This document shows, one piece after another, positions 8,731-19,960 of a DNA stretch of 48,136 nucleotides. The notes beneath the pieces were generated by a model that saw nothing but the letters and a program-made list of their open reading frames with translations, was not told where the DNA came from and did no database searches. Numbering within the stretch: the stretch's first letter is position 1; every line of letters begins with the position of its first letter. The translations under genes and the position numbers were made by a program. Source of the DNA: Bradyrhizobium guangdongense (GTDB lineage Bacteria > Pseudomonadota > Alphaproteobacteria > Rhizobiales > Xanthobacteraceae); assembly GCF_006483445.1 (NCBI RefSeq), contig NZ_PPPT01000027.1:1-48136 (forward strand). The letters are read 5' to 3'.

Positions 8731-9810
8731 ATGGCGGACGAAAGGGATCCCGACAGTCAAACAGAAGACCCGACACAAAAACATCTCGAAGAGGCGCACG
8801 AGCGTGGCGACGTCGCCAAGAGCCAGGAGATCAACACCTGGTTCGTGATCGCGGGCGCGACGCTCGTGATCTCGACCTTTTCCGGCTCGATCGGCGGCGG
8901 CCTGTTGATGCCGATGCGAAACCTGCTCGCCAATTCCTGGATGATCAAGACCGACGGCAAGAGCCTGATCGCACTGACGCAGCAGCTCGAACTCGCGATC
9001 GTTGCCGCGATCGGCGTGCCGCTGTTGATGCTGGCGCTCGCCGCGATCGCCGGCAACATGCTGCAGCACCGCCTGGTGTGGTCGGCGGAATCCCTCAAAC
9101 CCAAATTCAGCAAGATCTCGCCCGCTGCAGGCTTTAGCCGCATCTTCGGCAAGCAGGCGGCTGCCAACTTCCTCAAGGGCATCGGCAAGCTCATCGCGCT
9201 CGGCGCGGTCATGACCATGATTCTGTGGCCGGAGCGGCACCGCATGGAGGCGATGGTCAAGCTCGACCCGTCGGCCATGATGGGCGCGACCACGACCCTG
9301 ACCATACAGCTCTTGGGCGCGGTGGTTGCCGCGCTCGCGATCGTGGCGATCGCCGACTACCTGTTCCAGTACCGGAGCTGGTTCCAGCGCCAGAAGATGT
9401 CGTTGCAGGAGATCAAGGAAGAGTTCAAGCAGTCCGAAGGCGATCCCCACATCAAGGGCAAGCTGCGGCAGTTGCGCCAGCAGCGCTCGAAGAAGCGCAT
9501 GATGGCGGCGGTTCCAAAAGCCTCCGTGATCATCACCAACCCGACCCACTATTCGATCGCGCTGTCCTATGAGCGCGGCATGTCGGCGCCGATCTGCGTC
9601 GCCAAGGGCGTCGATAATCTCGCCTTCAAGATCAGGGAGATCGCCAAGCAGCACGACATCCCGATCGTCGAGAACGTACCACTGGCGCGCGCGCTCTATG
9701 CCACCGTGGATATCGACCAGGAAATCCCCGTGGAACACTACCACGCGGTCGCCGAGGTCATCGGCTACGTCATGCGGCTGAAGCGCGGTTTCTCGGCCGG
9801 GCGCGGCTAA
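8731..9810 (+). CDS. flhB: flagellar export switch protein FlhB
   Basis: FlhB switches substrate specificity of the flagellar export apparatus from rod/hook to filament proteins. The 359-residue protein has the polar N-terminus EDPTQKHLEEAHERGDVAKS, four membrane segments, and a cytoplasmic C-domain with the autocleavage motif NPTH at residues 270-273, preceded by ASVIIT. The family length and catalytic Asn-Pro are intact, so it should be functional. FlhA is not in this window. Confidence 0.97.
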   Translation: MADERDPDSQTEDPTQKHLEEAHERGDVAKSQEINTWFVIAGATLVISTFSGSIGGGLLMPMRNLLANSWMIKTDGKSLIALTQQLELAIVAAIGVPLLMLALAAIAGNMLQHRLVWSAESLKPKFSKISPAAGFSRIFGKQAAANFLKGIGKLIALGAVMTMILWPERHRMEAMVKLDPSAMMGATTTLTIQLLGAVVAALAIVAIADYLFQYRSWFQRQKMSLQEIKEEFKQSEGDPHIKGKLRQLRQQRSKKRMMAAVPKASVIITNPTHYSIALSYERGMSAPICVAKGVDNLAFKIREIAKQHDIPIVENVPLARALYATVDIDQEIPVEHYHAVAEVIGYVMRLKRGFSAGRG

Positions 9811-9962
9811 AACATCCGAAAAGTACCGGAAATGGCCGTAAACTGGGAATCAGCGTACGTTTGCCCCTTGCTGCCCTTGCGCCCGCAGGTCCGATTCAGG
9901 CAGGGAGGACAGCGCCGCGCCGAAAGCGCGTCCTTTTCTGCCGACAGGTTGCGCCGTTTGAT

Positions 9963-12554
<2,592 letters not shown>

Positions 12555-12780
12555 GCCTTTGTTGAGGCAATCCGGGAGTGCTTTTGCCTCGTGCGCAACG
12601 CCGCCGGGAACCACCGGTACCCGGCGACCAGCACCCCGCCAAACCCTCGCCAAATATGGGCTTTTGCCACATCCCCGCGACTGAGGGCCGCAGCCGCGGG
12701 TTCCGATAGTGGCTTCACTTTTGCGCCGTCGTGCCCATCTTAAGGGCACTTCCCCATGCCGGGGAAAATGGGAAACGCAC

Positions 12781-13746
12781 ATGATTTTCTCGCAACGTAG
12801 CCGCAGTATTTTGAAGACCATCGCCGTCGTGCTGGCGCTGGCGCTGCCGACCGCGCTCGCGATCTCGTCCGCCGACGCCCGCGTCGGCGGTGGCTTCTCG
12901 TCGGGCTCGCGCGGCTCGCGGACGTACTCCGCGCCGCCCTCGACGCAGACCGCGCCGGGCTCGACCTCGCAGTTCAACCGCACCTACACCCAGCCGGGCG
13001 CCGGCATGAATTCGGCCGCAGCCGCGCCCGCGCGCGGCGGCCTGTTCGGCCGCGCAGGCGGCTTCATGGGCGGCCTCGCGGCCGGCTTCCTGGGCGCAGG
13101 CCTTCTGGGCATGCTGTTCGGTGGCGGTCTGTTCGGCGGTCTCGGCGGCCTGTCGTCGATCCTCGGTCTGATCATCCAGATCGCGCTCGTCGTGCTGGTC
13201 GTGCGGCTCGCGATGTCCTGGTGGCAGCGCCGTCATACGCCGCAGGCGGCCTACGCGGGCCCGAGCGCCGGACCCGATCCGGGCGCACAGACCAACTATC
13301 GCAGCGGCCTGTCCGGCTTCGGCTTCGGCGCCAACAACGCGCCGCTCGAGATCAAGCCTGACGACTACGAGGCGTTCGAGCGCCTGCTGGGCGAAACCCA
13401 GGCAGCCTGGTCGAACGAGGACGTGTCCAAGCTGCACACGCTCGCCACGCCCGAAATGGTCTCCTATTTCGAGAAGGACCTCGCCGAGAACCGCGCGCGC
13501 AACGTCGTCAACAAGGTGACCAACGTAAAACTCCTGCAGGGCGATCTGGCGGAAGCCTGGCGCGAGGGCGAGACCGACTACGCCTCCGTCGCGATGCGCT
13601 TTGCGCTGACCGACAAGACGGTCGACCGCAACACCGGCGCGACCGTTGCCGGCAGCGAGCAGCCGATCGAGGCCACCGAGGTCTGGACCTTTGCGCGCCG
13701 CACGGGCGGCAATTGGGAACTGTCGGCGATCCAGCAGACCAACTGA
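12781..13746 (+). CDS. Tim44-like domain membrane protein
   Basis: This 321-residue protein starts at an ATG with GGGAAA 5 bases upstream. It has a signal or anchor segment (ILKTIAVVLALALPTALAIS), a Ser/Pro/Thr-rich stretch, and a Gly-rich hydrophobic region (about 80-145) that includes LIIQIALVVLVVRLAMSWW. The C-terminal part (about 190-321) resembles the Tim44/MRPL45 fold, with EAFERLLGETQAAWS, then LHTLATPEMVSYF and a final strand WTFARRTGGNWELSAIQQT. Bacterial members are anchored proteins of unclear function. A strong terminator follows at 13768-13803, and a small hairpin (12750-12766) lies just before its ribosome site. Confidence 0.85.
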   Translation: MIFSQRSRSILKTIAVVLALALPTALAISSADARVGGGFSSGSRGSRTYSAPPSTQTAPGSTSQFNRTYTQPGAGMNSAAAAPARGGLFGRAGGFMGGLAAGFLGAGLLGMLFGGGLFGGLGGLSSILGLIIQIALVVLVVRLAMSWWQRRHTPQAAYAGPSAGPDPGAQTNYRSGLSGFGFGANNAPLEIKPDDYEAFERLLGETQAAWSNEDVSKLHTLATPEMVSYFEKDLAENRARNVVNKVTNVKLLQGDLAEAWREGETDYASVAMRFALTDKTVDRNTGATVAGSEQPIEATEVWTFARRTGGNWELSAIQQTN

Positions 13747-13767
13747 TCGCCGCTGCAATGCGAACAC

Positions 13768-13803
13768 AAAAGGCGCCGCGCTCCCGCACGGCGCCTTTTT
13801 CTT
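13768..13803 (+). terminator. Rho-independent terminator after the Tim44-like gene
   Basis: The stem AGGCGCCG (13771-13778) pairs with CGGCGCCT (13789-13796) around a 10-base loop and is followed by TTTTCTTT. A-residues precede the stem. It lies 25 bp after the stop, the expected place. Confidence 0.9.
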
Positions 13804-13899
13804 TGAGACGGCCGCCTTGCACGACTGCGACGGAATAATGCGGCCTGCGGCGTGTTCGTGTCAGGCGGCAACCAAGAATAGCGACATCAGGAGGAAGAG

Positions 13900-14604
13900 A
13901 TGATCCGTACCGGAAAATTCGCGCAGTCAAAATTCTTCCAGCCTCTTTGCCTTGCTTTCGCTGTGTCGACGCTTCCCATGCTCGCCGTCGGTGCGGCGCA
14001 GGCGCAGTCGGCCGACATGAGCTTCTTCGTGACCTCGAGCGGGCCCGGCAAGGGCGCCGATCTCGGTGGCCTCGACGGCGCCGACGCGCAATGCCAGAAG
14101 CTCGCGCAGGCTGCCGGCGCCGGCGCAAAAACCTGGCGCGCCTATCTCTCGACCCAGGCCGCCGACGGCAAGCCTGCGGTGAACGCACGCGACCGCATCG
14201 GCAAGGGTCCCTGGCAGAACGCCAAGGGCGCCGTCATCGCCAAGGACGTCGCCGACCTGCACAGCGCCGCAAACAATCTCACCAAGCAGACGGGGCTCAA
14301 CGAAAAGGGCGAGGGGACCAACGGCGCCGGCGACCAGCCGAACCGGCATGACATCCTCACTGGATCGCAGCCGGACGGCACCGCGTTTGCCGCGGGCGAG
14401 GACAGGACCTGCAAGAACTGGACGAGCAGCACGCAAGGTGCCGCGATGCTCGGCCATTTCGATCGCAAGGGTCTGCGCGACGACGAGCCGTCAAAATCCT
14501 GGAACAGCTCGCACCCCTCGCGCGGCTCCGAAGGCGGCTGCTCGCAGGCCGACCTCAAGAGCACCGGCGGCGATGGGCTGCTGTACTGTTTCGCGGCGAA
14601 CTGA
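13900..14604 (+). CDS. secreted lectin-like protein
   Basis: A 234-residue exported protein that starts at an ATG with AGGAGG 5 bases upstream. The signal peptide is about residues 1-36 (core LCLAFAVSTLPMLAVGAAQAQ). The mature part has MSFFVTSSGPGKGADLGGLD, then DAQCQKLAQAAGAGAKTWRAYLS, and cysteines near the end in GGCSQADL and GLLYCFAAN. This plan resembles the collagen NC10/endostatin-like (C-type lectin fold) proteins often called lectin in rhizobia. Sugar binding is inferred from family resemblance only. A family B repeat follows it. Confidence 0.75.
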   Translation: MIRTGKFAQSKFFQPLCLAFAVSTLPMLAVGAAQAQSADMSFFVTSSGPGKGADLGGLDGADAQCQKLAQAAGAGAKTWRAYLSTQAADGKPAVNARDRIGKGPWQNAKGAVIAKDVADLHSAANNLTKQTGLNEKGEGTNGAGDQPNRHDILTGSQPDGTAFAAGEDRTCKNWTSSTQGAAMLGHFDRKGLRDDEPSKSWNSSHPSRGSEGGCSQADLKSTGGDGLLYCFAAN

Positions 14605-14610
14605 TTGATG

Positions 14611-14691
14611 GTCATTCCGGGGCGATGCGCAGCATCGAACCCGGAATCTCGAGATTCCGGGTTTCGGTCCTGCGGACCGCCCCGGAATGAC
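14611..14691. repeat. palindromic repeat, family B (copy 1), cloverleaf-like
   Basis: The outer arms GTCATTCCGGGGC and GCCCCGGAATGAC close three inner hairpins: GATGCGCAGCATC; a long arm CCCGGAATCTCGAGATTCCGGG split here as CCCGGAATCTC and GAGATTCCGGG; and GGTCCTGCGGACC. The result is a four-stem shape like a cloverleaf. A second copy with the same outer arms lies at 23070-23196. Confidence 0.88.
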
Positions 14692-14745
14692 GGAACCTCT
14701 GATCGCGTGCTAGGTTTGCAGCAACGTTCTCACAGGTTCTCTCCC

Positions 14746-15450
14746 ATGAAATACGAACTCTACTACTGGCCGGAAATCCAGGGTCGCGGTGAATATGTCC
14801 GGCTCGCACTCGAAGAAGCCGGCGCTGCTTATGTCGACGTCGCGCGCGGCGCCCGCGGCACGGCCGCAATGATGAAGCTGATGGATGCACGCGATACGCC
14901 GCCCTTTGCGCCGCCGTTCCTGAAAGCGGGCAAGCAGATCATCGGCCACACCGCCAACATCCTGCTCTATCTCGGCGCCCGCCACGGGCTCGCGCCGAAA
15001 ACCGAGGCCGGCAAATTATGGGTGCACGGGCTCCAGCTCACGATCGCCGATTTCGTGCTTGAGGTTCACGACACCCATCATCCGCTCGGCCCCTCGCTCT
15101 ATTACGAGGACGCGCGCCCTGAGGCGAAGAAGCGCACCGCTGCGTTCTGGGACGAGCGGGTGCCGAAATATCTGGGCTATTTCGAAGGACTGTTGAACAG
15201 CAATGGCGGCGCCTACGTCACCGGGCGCAAGCTCACCTATGTCGATCTCTCGCTGTTCCAGATCGTCGCCGGCCTGCGCTACGCATTTCCGAGGCGCATG
15301 AAGAATTTCGAGAACGAAATCCCCGGCCTGGTCGGTCTCCACGACCGCGTCACGGCGCGACCGAACATCAAGGCTTATCTCGCGAGCGAGCGGCGCATTG
15401 CCTTCAACGAGCAGGGCATCTTCCGCCGCTACAAGGAGCTCGATCGCTAG
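14746..15450 (+). CDS. glutathione S-transferase family protein
   Basis: The ATG at 14746 gives 234 residues, the usual GST length; the frame open before it runs through the family B repeat. The N-terminal thioredoxin-like half shows YELYYWPEIQGRGEYVRLAL and the cis-Pro region FAPPFLKAGKQII, then GHTANILLYLGARHGL. The helical C-terminal half has GAYVTGRKLTYVDLSLFQI, with the N-capping Asp of GST family helix 6. It probably conjugates or reduces with glutathione in the cytoplasm; the substrate is unknown. It ends at a strong bidirectional terminator. Confidence 0.87.
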   Translation: MKYELYYWPEIQGRGEYVRLALEEAGAAYVDVARGARGTAAMMKLMDARDTPPFAPPFLKAGKQIIGHTANILLYLGARHGLAPKTEAGKLWVHGLQLTIADFVLEVHDTHHPLGPSLYYEDARPEAKKRTAAFWDERVPKYLGYFEGLLNSNGGAYVTGRKLTYVDLSLFQIVAGLRYAFPRRMKNFENEIPGLVGLHDRVTARPNIKAYLASERRIAFNEQGIFRRYKELDR

Positions 15451-15456
15451 ACGAGC

Positions 15457-15494
15457 AAATCCGGCGCGCGGGCTCGCGCCCGCCGGCCGGATTT
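15457..15494. terminator. bidirectional terminator between the GST gene and a small convergent gene
   Basis: AAATCCGG (15457-15464) pairs with CCGGATTT (15487-15494), and inside it CGGGC pairs with GCCCG around the loop TCGC. Both strands end in T-residues after a G/C-rich stem, so it can stop transcription from either side. It lies 6 bp after the GST stop and 25 bp after the small leftward gene. Confidence 0.8.
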
Positions 15495-15519
15495 CATCCC
15501 GAGTCTGAAGCGCTCCGTG

Positions 15520-15696
15520 TCAGGCGATCTGGTCGATCCGCGTGCCCTGGCCCGGCGGCAGCGGCGCGGGCGGCGGCGGCTGATAGGCCTTCTCGGCTTC
15601 CTTCTGCGCCTGGTTGTCCTGCGCCTTGTTCGCATTGGTGTCGTAGCTCGGCACCACGACAACCACCGGCGGCGGCGCAACGCTGGAAACACTCAT
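15520..15696 (-). CDS. small proline-rich protein (58 aa)
   Basis: Read on the minus strand from the ATG at 15696, this 58-residue ORF begins MSVSSVAPPPVVVVVPSYD, continues with a Gln/Asn/Lys-rich middle, then PPPPAPLPPGQG, and ends GTRIDQIA. AGAGG lies 8 bases before the start, and a terminator follows. It has no signal peptide or membrane helix and no known function. Start, ribosome site and terminator together suggest it is translated. Two hairpins lie just upstream (15708-15749). Confidence 0.7.
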   Translation of the reverse strand: MSVSSVAPPPVVVVVPSYDTNANKAQDNQAQKEAEKAYQPPPPAPLPPGQGTRIDQIA

Positions 15697-15707
15697 TGGT
15701 CAAACCT

Positions 15708-15749
15708 CTCACATTGAAACATGTGAGACTGACCTTGGGGACGCCAAGG
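15708..15749 (-). promoter_or_regulatory. two hairpins in the leader of the 58-aa gene
   Basis: The first hairpin is CTCACAT (15708-15714) with ATGTGAG (15721-15727) and a 6-base loop. The second is CCTTGG (15733-15738) with CCAAGG (15744-15749). In RNA read leftward, the first stem ends at the edge of the AGAGG ribosome site and could restrict access to it. An operator role is equally possible. Confidence 0.45.
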
Positions 15750-15833
15750 ATCCCTGAAATGGATCGTTAAAATGCGAGCGAATTTGCGCGGGACCGTGAT
15801 GGATGGTGAAGATCAGGTAGACTCTCGCCACCT

Positions 15834-15911
15834 GTCATTGCGAGCGCAGCGAAGCAATCCAGTCTGTGACCGGGGCGAGACTCTGGATTGCTTCGCTGCG
15901 CTCGCAATGAC
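15834..15911. repeat. palindromic repeat, family A (copy 2)
   Basis: A 78-bp inverted repeat with perfectly paired 29-bp arms, beginning GTCATTGCGAGCGCAGCG and ending CGCTCGCAATGAC. The loop is about 20 bases and unrelated to the loop of copy 1 at 7529-7608. It lies 9 bp downstream of the stop of the leftward gene at 15921. Confidence 0.9.
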
Positions 15912-15920
15912 GGAGCGCGT

Positions 15921-16400
15921 TTACTCGTCCTTGCCGCGCGTGATCGAGATCGCCGCGTCGGTCTTGGTGCGCGTGCATTCCATGTTGAGCCGGCGATAGC
16001 GCATCGTCACCTTGTCACCGCGCAAAATGCCCATGCGCTTCAGACAGCGCGTCGCGCCCGTGGTGGTGTCGTCCTTCGTCACCGTGAAGATGATCGCGGC
16101 TGCCGCGCCGACCAGATCGTAAAACTGTTGCGTCGGCCGGCGGTCGCCCTTGGCATAGAGTTCGTTTGAGTAGTTTTGCCCGTTGCCGCGGCAGCCGAGC
16201 GACAATTCCTTGGCCGCCGGGTGCGTGAGATAGACGATGTTGGCGGCCTTGAAGTTGACCTTGAGCCCGTCGATGTTGTGCGCGAGCTGTTTTGAAATGT
16301 CGTCGCACTGATCCGCGCGCGCAGGCGCGGCTGACGCCACAAGGCCGGAGATTGCGGCGGCGATGAGAAACGCGCCGCGAGAGTTCAGTTTCAAAATCAT
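15921..16400 (-). CDS. exported hypothetical protein
   Basis: From the ATG at 16400 (159 residues) the protein has a signal peptide (core AFLIAAAISGLVASAAPARA) and a mature part with four cysteines, in ADQCDDI, LGCRGNG, TRCLKRM and NMECTRTK, likely forming two disulfides in the periplasm. I do not recognise a named family. AAGGGG lies about 9 bases upstream of this start. An in-frame ATG at 16448 would put extra residues before the signal peptide and is less likely. Confidence 0.75.
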   Translation of the reverse strand: MILKLNSRGAFLIAAAISGLVASAAPARADQCDDISKQLAHNIDGLKVNFKAANIVYLTHPAAKELSLGCRGNGQNYSNELYAKGDRRPTQQFYDLVGAAAAIIFTVTKDDTTTGATRCLKRMGILRGDKVTMRYRRLNMECTRTKTDAAISITRGKDE

Positions 16401-16475
16401 GTCAGGGAGCCCCTTCGGCCGGTATAAAAGCGTGTGCGCCGGGCTCATGCAAGGGGCGGGCGTGCAACAACGGCC

Positions 16476-17018
16476 TCAAAACCCAGGGATGGTCACGCCC
16501 AGCGCGGACGCCGTCACGTTCAGCAGATTGACCAGCGTCGGCACGGATACCAGCAGCGTCGCGAGGCCGAGCTGCTGGTCGCGGATCGTGCAGGCGATGG
16601 CGCCGGCGGCCATCAGCGGGAAGACGACGATCTGAGCCGCCGTCATCAGGGCGCTGATGCCGGGAAGATCGAAGCCGTGCTGGAGGGCCGAAGGCATCAG
16701 GTTCAGCAAGGCCATGAATGTGATGGCTGTGAGCGCGAGGATCGCGCCGCGCATGTGACTGATGGCTGTGAAAACCAGCGCCGTCAGCGCCAGCACCGGC
16801 TGCGCGGCGAGGAAGGCCTTGGTCAGGTATCCGCTGTAGCCGGGACCGGGGATTTCGATGCTGCCGTCAAACAGGAACGTCACGTGGGACAGGCCGTCGT
16901 ACGCCTCCATGAGCGCGAGGGCGGCGAGCACGACCAGGAGGGCAAGCCTGTGCTTTTCGGGTAGCGGAGAAGCCGGTTGGGACGAGGTTTGATGGGCCAT
17001 TGCGGGGGCAGGGGACAT
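16476..17018 (-). CDS. hypothetical integral membrane protein
   Basis: A 180-residue protein with a polar N-terminus and about four membrane segments, including LALLVVLAALALMEAYDG, then QPVLALTALVFTAISHMRG, GAILALTAITFMALLNLMP and AQIVVFPLMAAGAIACTI. No family is recognised. A second ATG at 17000 could be the true start; neither has a clear ribosome site. It is divergent from fumA. Confidence 0.65.
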   Translation of the reverse strand: MSPAPAMAHQTSSQPASPLPEKHRLALLVVLAALALMEAYDGLSHVTFLFDGSIEIPGPGYSGYLTKAFLAAQPVLALTALVFTAISHMRGAILALTAITFMALLNLMPSALQHGFDLPGISALMTAAQIVVFPLMAAGAIACTIRDQQLGLATLLVSVPTLVNLLNVTASALGVTIPGF

Positions 17019-17066
17019 TCGCGAAATCGATTGCTGGGGGGCGTCTGAAAACCTTCCCTTTGTGGG

Positions 17067-17103
17067 AAAAGGGCTTAGAAGGGTTCAAACCTCAGCCCTT
17101 TTT
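17067..17103 (+). promoter_or_regulatory. terminator-like hairpin in the fumA leader
   Basis: AAAAGGGCT (17067-17075) pairs with AGCCCTTTT (17094-17102), followed by one more T, which gives the shape of an intrinsic terminator 45 bp before the fumA start. Just upstream, AACCTTCCCTTT (17050-17061) is complementary to parts of the left arm and to AAGGGTT in the loop region. Two alternative folds are therefore possible, as in an attenuator. This is inference from sequence only. Confidence 0.5.
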
Positions 17104-17147
17104 GGCATCTTTTGCCGCGGCTAGCCGGCCCAACCCGAGACCAGACC

Positions 17148-18803
17148 ATGAACGCTCCGACCGCCTTCCCCGACTCCTCCAAGCCCGTTCCGCCCTACAA
17201 GCACACCCCGCTGTTTCCGCTCGGCAAGGACGAGACGCCCTACAAGAAGATCTCATCCGAGGGCGTGCGGGTCGAGAAGGTGCTCGGCAAGGACATGCTG
17301 GTGGTGTCGCGCGAGGCGCTGCGGGCGCTGTCGGAGGCGGCCTTCGGTGACATCAACCACTACCTGCGCCCCGGCCATCTCAAGCAGCTCCGCTCCATCC
17401 TCGACGACAACGAGGCGAGCCCGAACGACAAGTTCGTCGCGCTGGACTTTTTGAAGAACGCCAACATCGCCGCCGGCGGCGTGCTGCCGATGTGCCAGGA
17501 CACCGGCACCGCGATCATCATGGGCAAGAAGGGCTGCAACGTCATCACCGATGGCGACGACGAGGCCGCACTGTCGGAAGGCGCGCGCGATGCGTATCTG
17601 CGCCGCAATCTGCGCTACTCGCAGGTCGCGCCGCTCTCGATGTACGAGGAAAAAAACACCGCCAATAACATGCCGGCGCAGTGCGAGATCTACGCCGAGG
17701 GCGATGATGCCTACAAGTTCATGTTCATGGCCAAGGGCGGCGGCTCCGCCAACAAGAGTTTTCTATTCCAGGCGACGCCGTCCGTGCTCACCAAGGACCG
17801 GCTGCTCGCTTTCCTGAAGGAAAAGATCCTGACGCTCGGCACCGCGGCGTGCCCGCCCTATCACCTCGCGATCGTGATCGGCGGCACCTCGGCCGAGCTC
17901 TGCATGAAGACGGTGAAGCTCGCCTCCGCGCGTTATCTCGACGCGCTGCCGACCCAGGGTTCGCCCGACGGCAACGCCTTCCGCGACGTCGAGATGGAAA
18001 AGGAAATCCACAAGATGACGCAGTCGCTCGGTGTCGGCGCGCAGTTCGGCGGAAAATATTTCTGCCACGACGTGCGCGTGATCCGCATGCCGCGTCACGG
18101 CGCTTCGCTCCCGATTGGGCTGGGCGTCTCCTGCTCGGCCGACCGCCAGGTGCTCGGCAAGATCACCCGGGACGGCGTCTATCTCGAGGAGCTCGAGCAC
18201 AATCCGGCGCAGTATCTGCCGCAGGTCGAGCAGACCCTCGACGGCGAGGTCGTCAAGATCGACCTCAACCAGCCCATGAAGGACATCCTCGCGACGTTCT
18301 CCAAATATCCAATCAAGACCCGCGTCTCGATGACCGGCACCATGATCGTCGCGCGCGATAGCGCGCATGCAAAACTGCGCGAGCGCCTCGAGCGCGGCGA
18401 GCCGCTGCCGGACTACTTCAAGAACCATCCGGTCTATTACGCCGGTCCCGCCAAGACTCCCGAAGGCTACGCCTCCGGCGCGTTCGGTCCAACCACCGCG
18501 GGGCGCATGGATTCCTTCGTCGACCAGTTCCAGGCTGCCGGCGGTTCCATGGTGATGGTGGCGAAGGGCAACCGCGCACCGGCGGTGCGCGAGGCCTGCA
18601 AGAAGTATGGCGGCTTCTATCTCGGCTCGATCGGCGGTGCTGCGGCAAACCTCGCCGAGCACTGCATCAAGAAGGTCGAGGTGCACGAATATCCCGAGCT
18701 CGGCATGGAAGCGATCTGGCGCATCGAGGTCGTGGACTTCCCCGCCTTCATCATCATCGACGACAAGGGCAACGACTTCTTCAAGGAGTTGAACCTGGGC
18801 TAG
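17148..18803 (+). CDS. fumA: fumarate hydratase, class I (Fe-S)
   Basis: This enzyme of the citric acid cycle interconverts fumarate and malate with an oxygen-sensitive 4Fe-4S cluster. The ATG at 17148 gives 551 residues, the normal class I length. The N-terminal Fe-S domain has [18 protein letters not shown], then [20 protein letters not shown] and [19 protein letters not shown], with cysteines in the expected places. The C-terminal swivelling domain has [13 protein letters not shown] and [13 protein letters not shown]. It stands alone behind a leader hairpin. Confidence 0.95.
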   Translation: MNAPTAFPDSSKPVPPYKHTPLFPLGKDETPYKKISSEGVRVEKVLGKDMLVVSREALRALSEAAFGDINHYLRPGHLKQLRSILDDNEASPNDKFVALDFLKNANIAAGGVLPMCQDTGTAIIMGKKGCNVITDGDDEAALSEGARDAYLRRNLRYSQVAPLSMYEEKNTANNMPAQCEIYAEGDDAYKFMFMAKGGGSANKSFLFQATPSVLTKDRLLAFLKEKILTLGTAACPPYHLAIVIGGTSAELCMKTVKLASARYLDALPTQGSPDGNAFRDVEMEKEIHKMTQSLGVGAQFGGKYFCHDVRVIRMPRHGASLPIGLGVSCSADRQVLGKITRDGVYLEELEHNPAQYLPQVEQTLDGEVVKIDLNQPMKDILATFSKYPIKTRVSMTGTMIVARDSAHAKLRERLERGEPLPDYFKNHPVYYAGPAKTPEGYASGAFGPTTAGRMDSFVDQFQAAGGSMVMVAKGNRAPAVREACKKYGGFYLGSIGGAAANLAEHCIKKVEVHEYPELGMEAIWRIEVVDFPAFIIIDDKGNDFFKELNLG

Positions 18804-18825
18804 AGCTCGGCTTTCGAGCGGTGCG

Positions 18826-19815
18826 CTACCGCGGAACGCGATATTCCGCCGGCGCGCCGTTCTCCGGCCCGTCGAACATCACGAGCACGCGCCACGGCTG
18901 TCCGGCGGTGTCGCTCAGCACCAGCAGCGTCTCGGCCTTTGCGGTGGTGTCGGCGACCGTGAGATTGTGGCTCGTGCCGAGCGTGCCGGTCTTTGGATCG
19001 TAGAACACGATGGCGGGCGTGATCGCCTGCTCGTTGACCGGTCCGGTCAGCAGCAGCAGGCCGCCCGAGACGGCGGCGATGTCCCTGATGCCGATCGTGG
19101 TGCCGAGGGGCAGCGTCTTGAGCTCCGCATTGAGCGGTGCAGCTTCCGTGAAAACGGCCTGTGCGTTCACCGCGAGGATGTAGGCCTTGCCGTCGTCGGA
19201 GGGGCCGCGGAAGCCGAGATACATCCGTCCGTCCGCGACTGCGATGCCTTCGATGTTGGCGCCGTTCTCGCCGAGCGGCTTGTCGTAGGCCGAGGGAAGC
19301 GCGTCTTTGATCGCACCGCGCAGCCGCATCACGGATGCCTCGACGCCGACGACCTCGTCGTCGGAGATGTCATAGGGTGGCATTCCCGTGCCCTTGTCGA
19401 CGGGAATTCGGAAGACGTGATAGCTCGTCGGATTGCTGTCCTCGGGATGATGCCGTTTGCGGCCGTGCGATCCGATCACGTAGAAATAGCCGTCATCATA
19501 GGCCGCGCCTTCGGCATCGGGATCGCCGCTGGCCTGATCGCCGAGCAGCTTGATCACCTTGCCCGGCTTGATCGTGGTGCCGTCTATGGCGAAGAATTGC
19601 GCGTATTTCTTTTCGTCATTGGCGATGAGACAGGCCGCAGGCGTCGCGCAGGCCGCGCCGCTGAGATTGGTGCGGGCGTCGGCGCTCTTCTTGAACGGTT
19701 CGCTCACTTGCCAGGCCGGCGACTGCGGCTCGAGCGTGTCGGCGCTGACAGGCGTTGCCGAGGCGAGCGCAATGATGGCTGCGAACAGATGGATGCGTGC
19801 GGAAAGGGGCGACAT
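18826..19815 (-). CDS. exported DUF3616 family protein
   Basis: A 329-residue protein with a signal peptide (LFAAIIALASATPVSA) and a beta-propeller-like body. It shows LSGAACATPAACLIANDEKK, then DAEGAAYDDGYFYVIGSHGRKR, IEGIAVADGRMYLGFRGP and IRDIAAVSGGLLLLTGP, which match the DUF3616 repeats. Members are secreted proteins of unknown function. It is convergent with fumA, with only 22 bp between the stops. Confidence 0.85.
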   Translation of the reverse strand: MSPLSARIHLFAAIIALASATPVSADTLEPQSPAWQVSEPFKKSADARTNLSGAACATPAACLIANDEKKYAQFFAIDGTTIKPGKVIKLLGDQASGDPDAEGAAYDDGYFYVIGSHGRKRHHPEDSNPTSYHVFRIPVDKGTGMPPYDISDDEVVGVEASVMRLRGAIKDALPSAYDKPLGENGANIEGIAVADGRMYLGFRGPSDDGKAYILAVNAQAVFTEAAPLNAELKTLPLGTTIGIRDIAAVSGGLLLLTGPVNEQAITPAIVFYDPKTGTLGTSHNLTVADTTAKAETLLVLSDTAGQPWRVLVMFDGPENGAPAEYRVPR

Positions 19816-19960
19816 TCAAACCTCCCCTCTGATCGGTTGAAAGTGTATTGGTCGCAACTAAAAATTCTGGGTTGCACGACGACCTTGCGCCCAAAGCCCG
19901 TCGCGGTCAACGACACGAACGCTTGAACGCCGTGGCCAAAGACCGCAGCGCGAGCGGAGT

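Noticed and set aside
12564..12626. Two hairpins after cckA (GAGGCAA/TTGCCTC and CGCCGGG/CCCGGCG)
   Set aside because: Stems are short or loops long, and no T-run follows, so I do not call a terminator. A Rho-dependent end is possible.
14605..15920. Repeated motifs considered as a CRISPR array
   Set aside because: The elements are isolated palindromes kilobases apart with different interiors, with no regular spacers and no cas genes.
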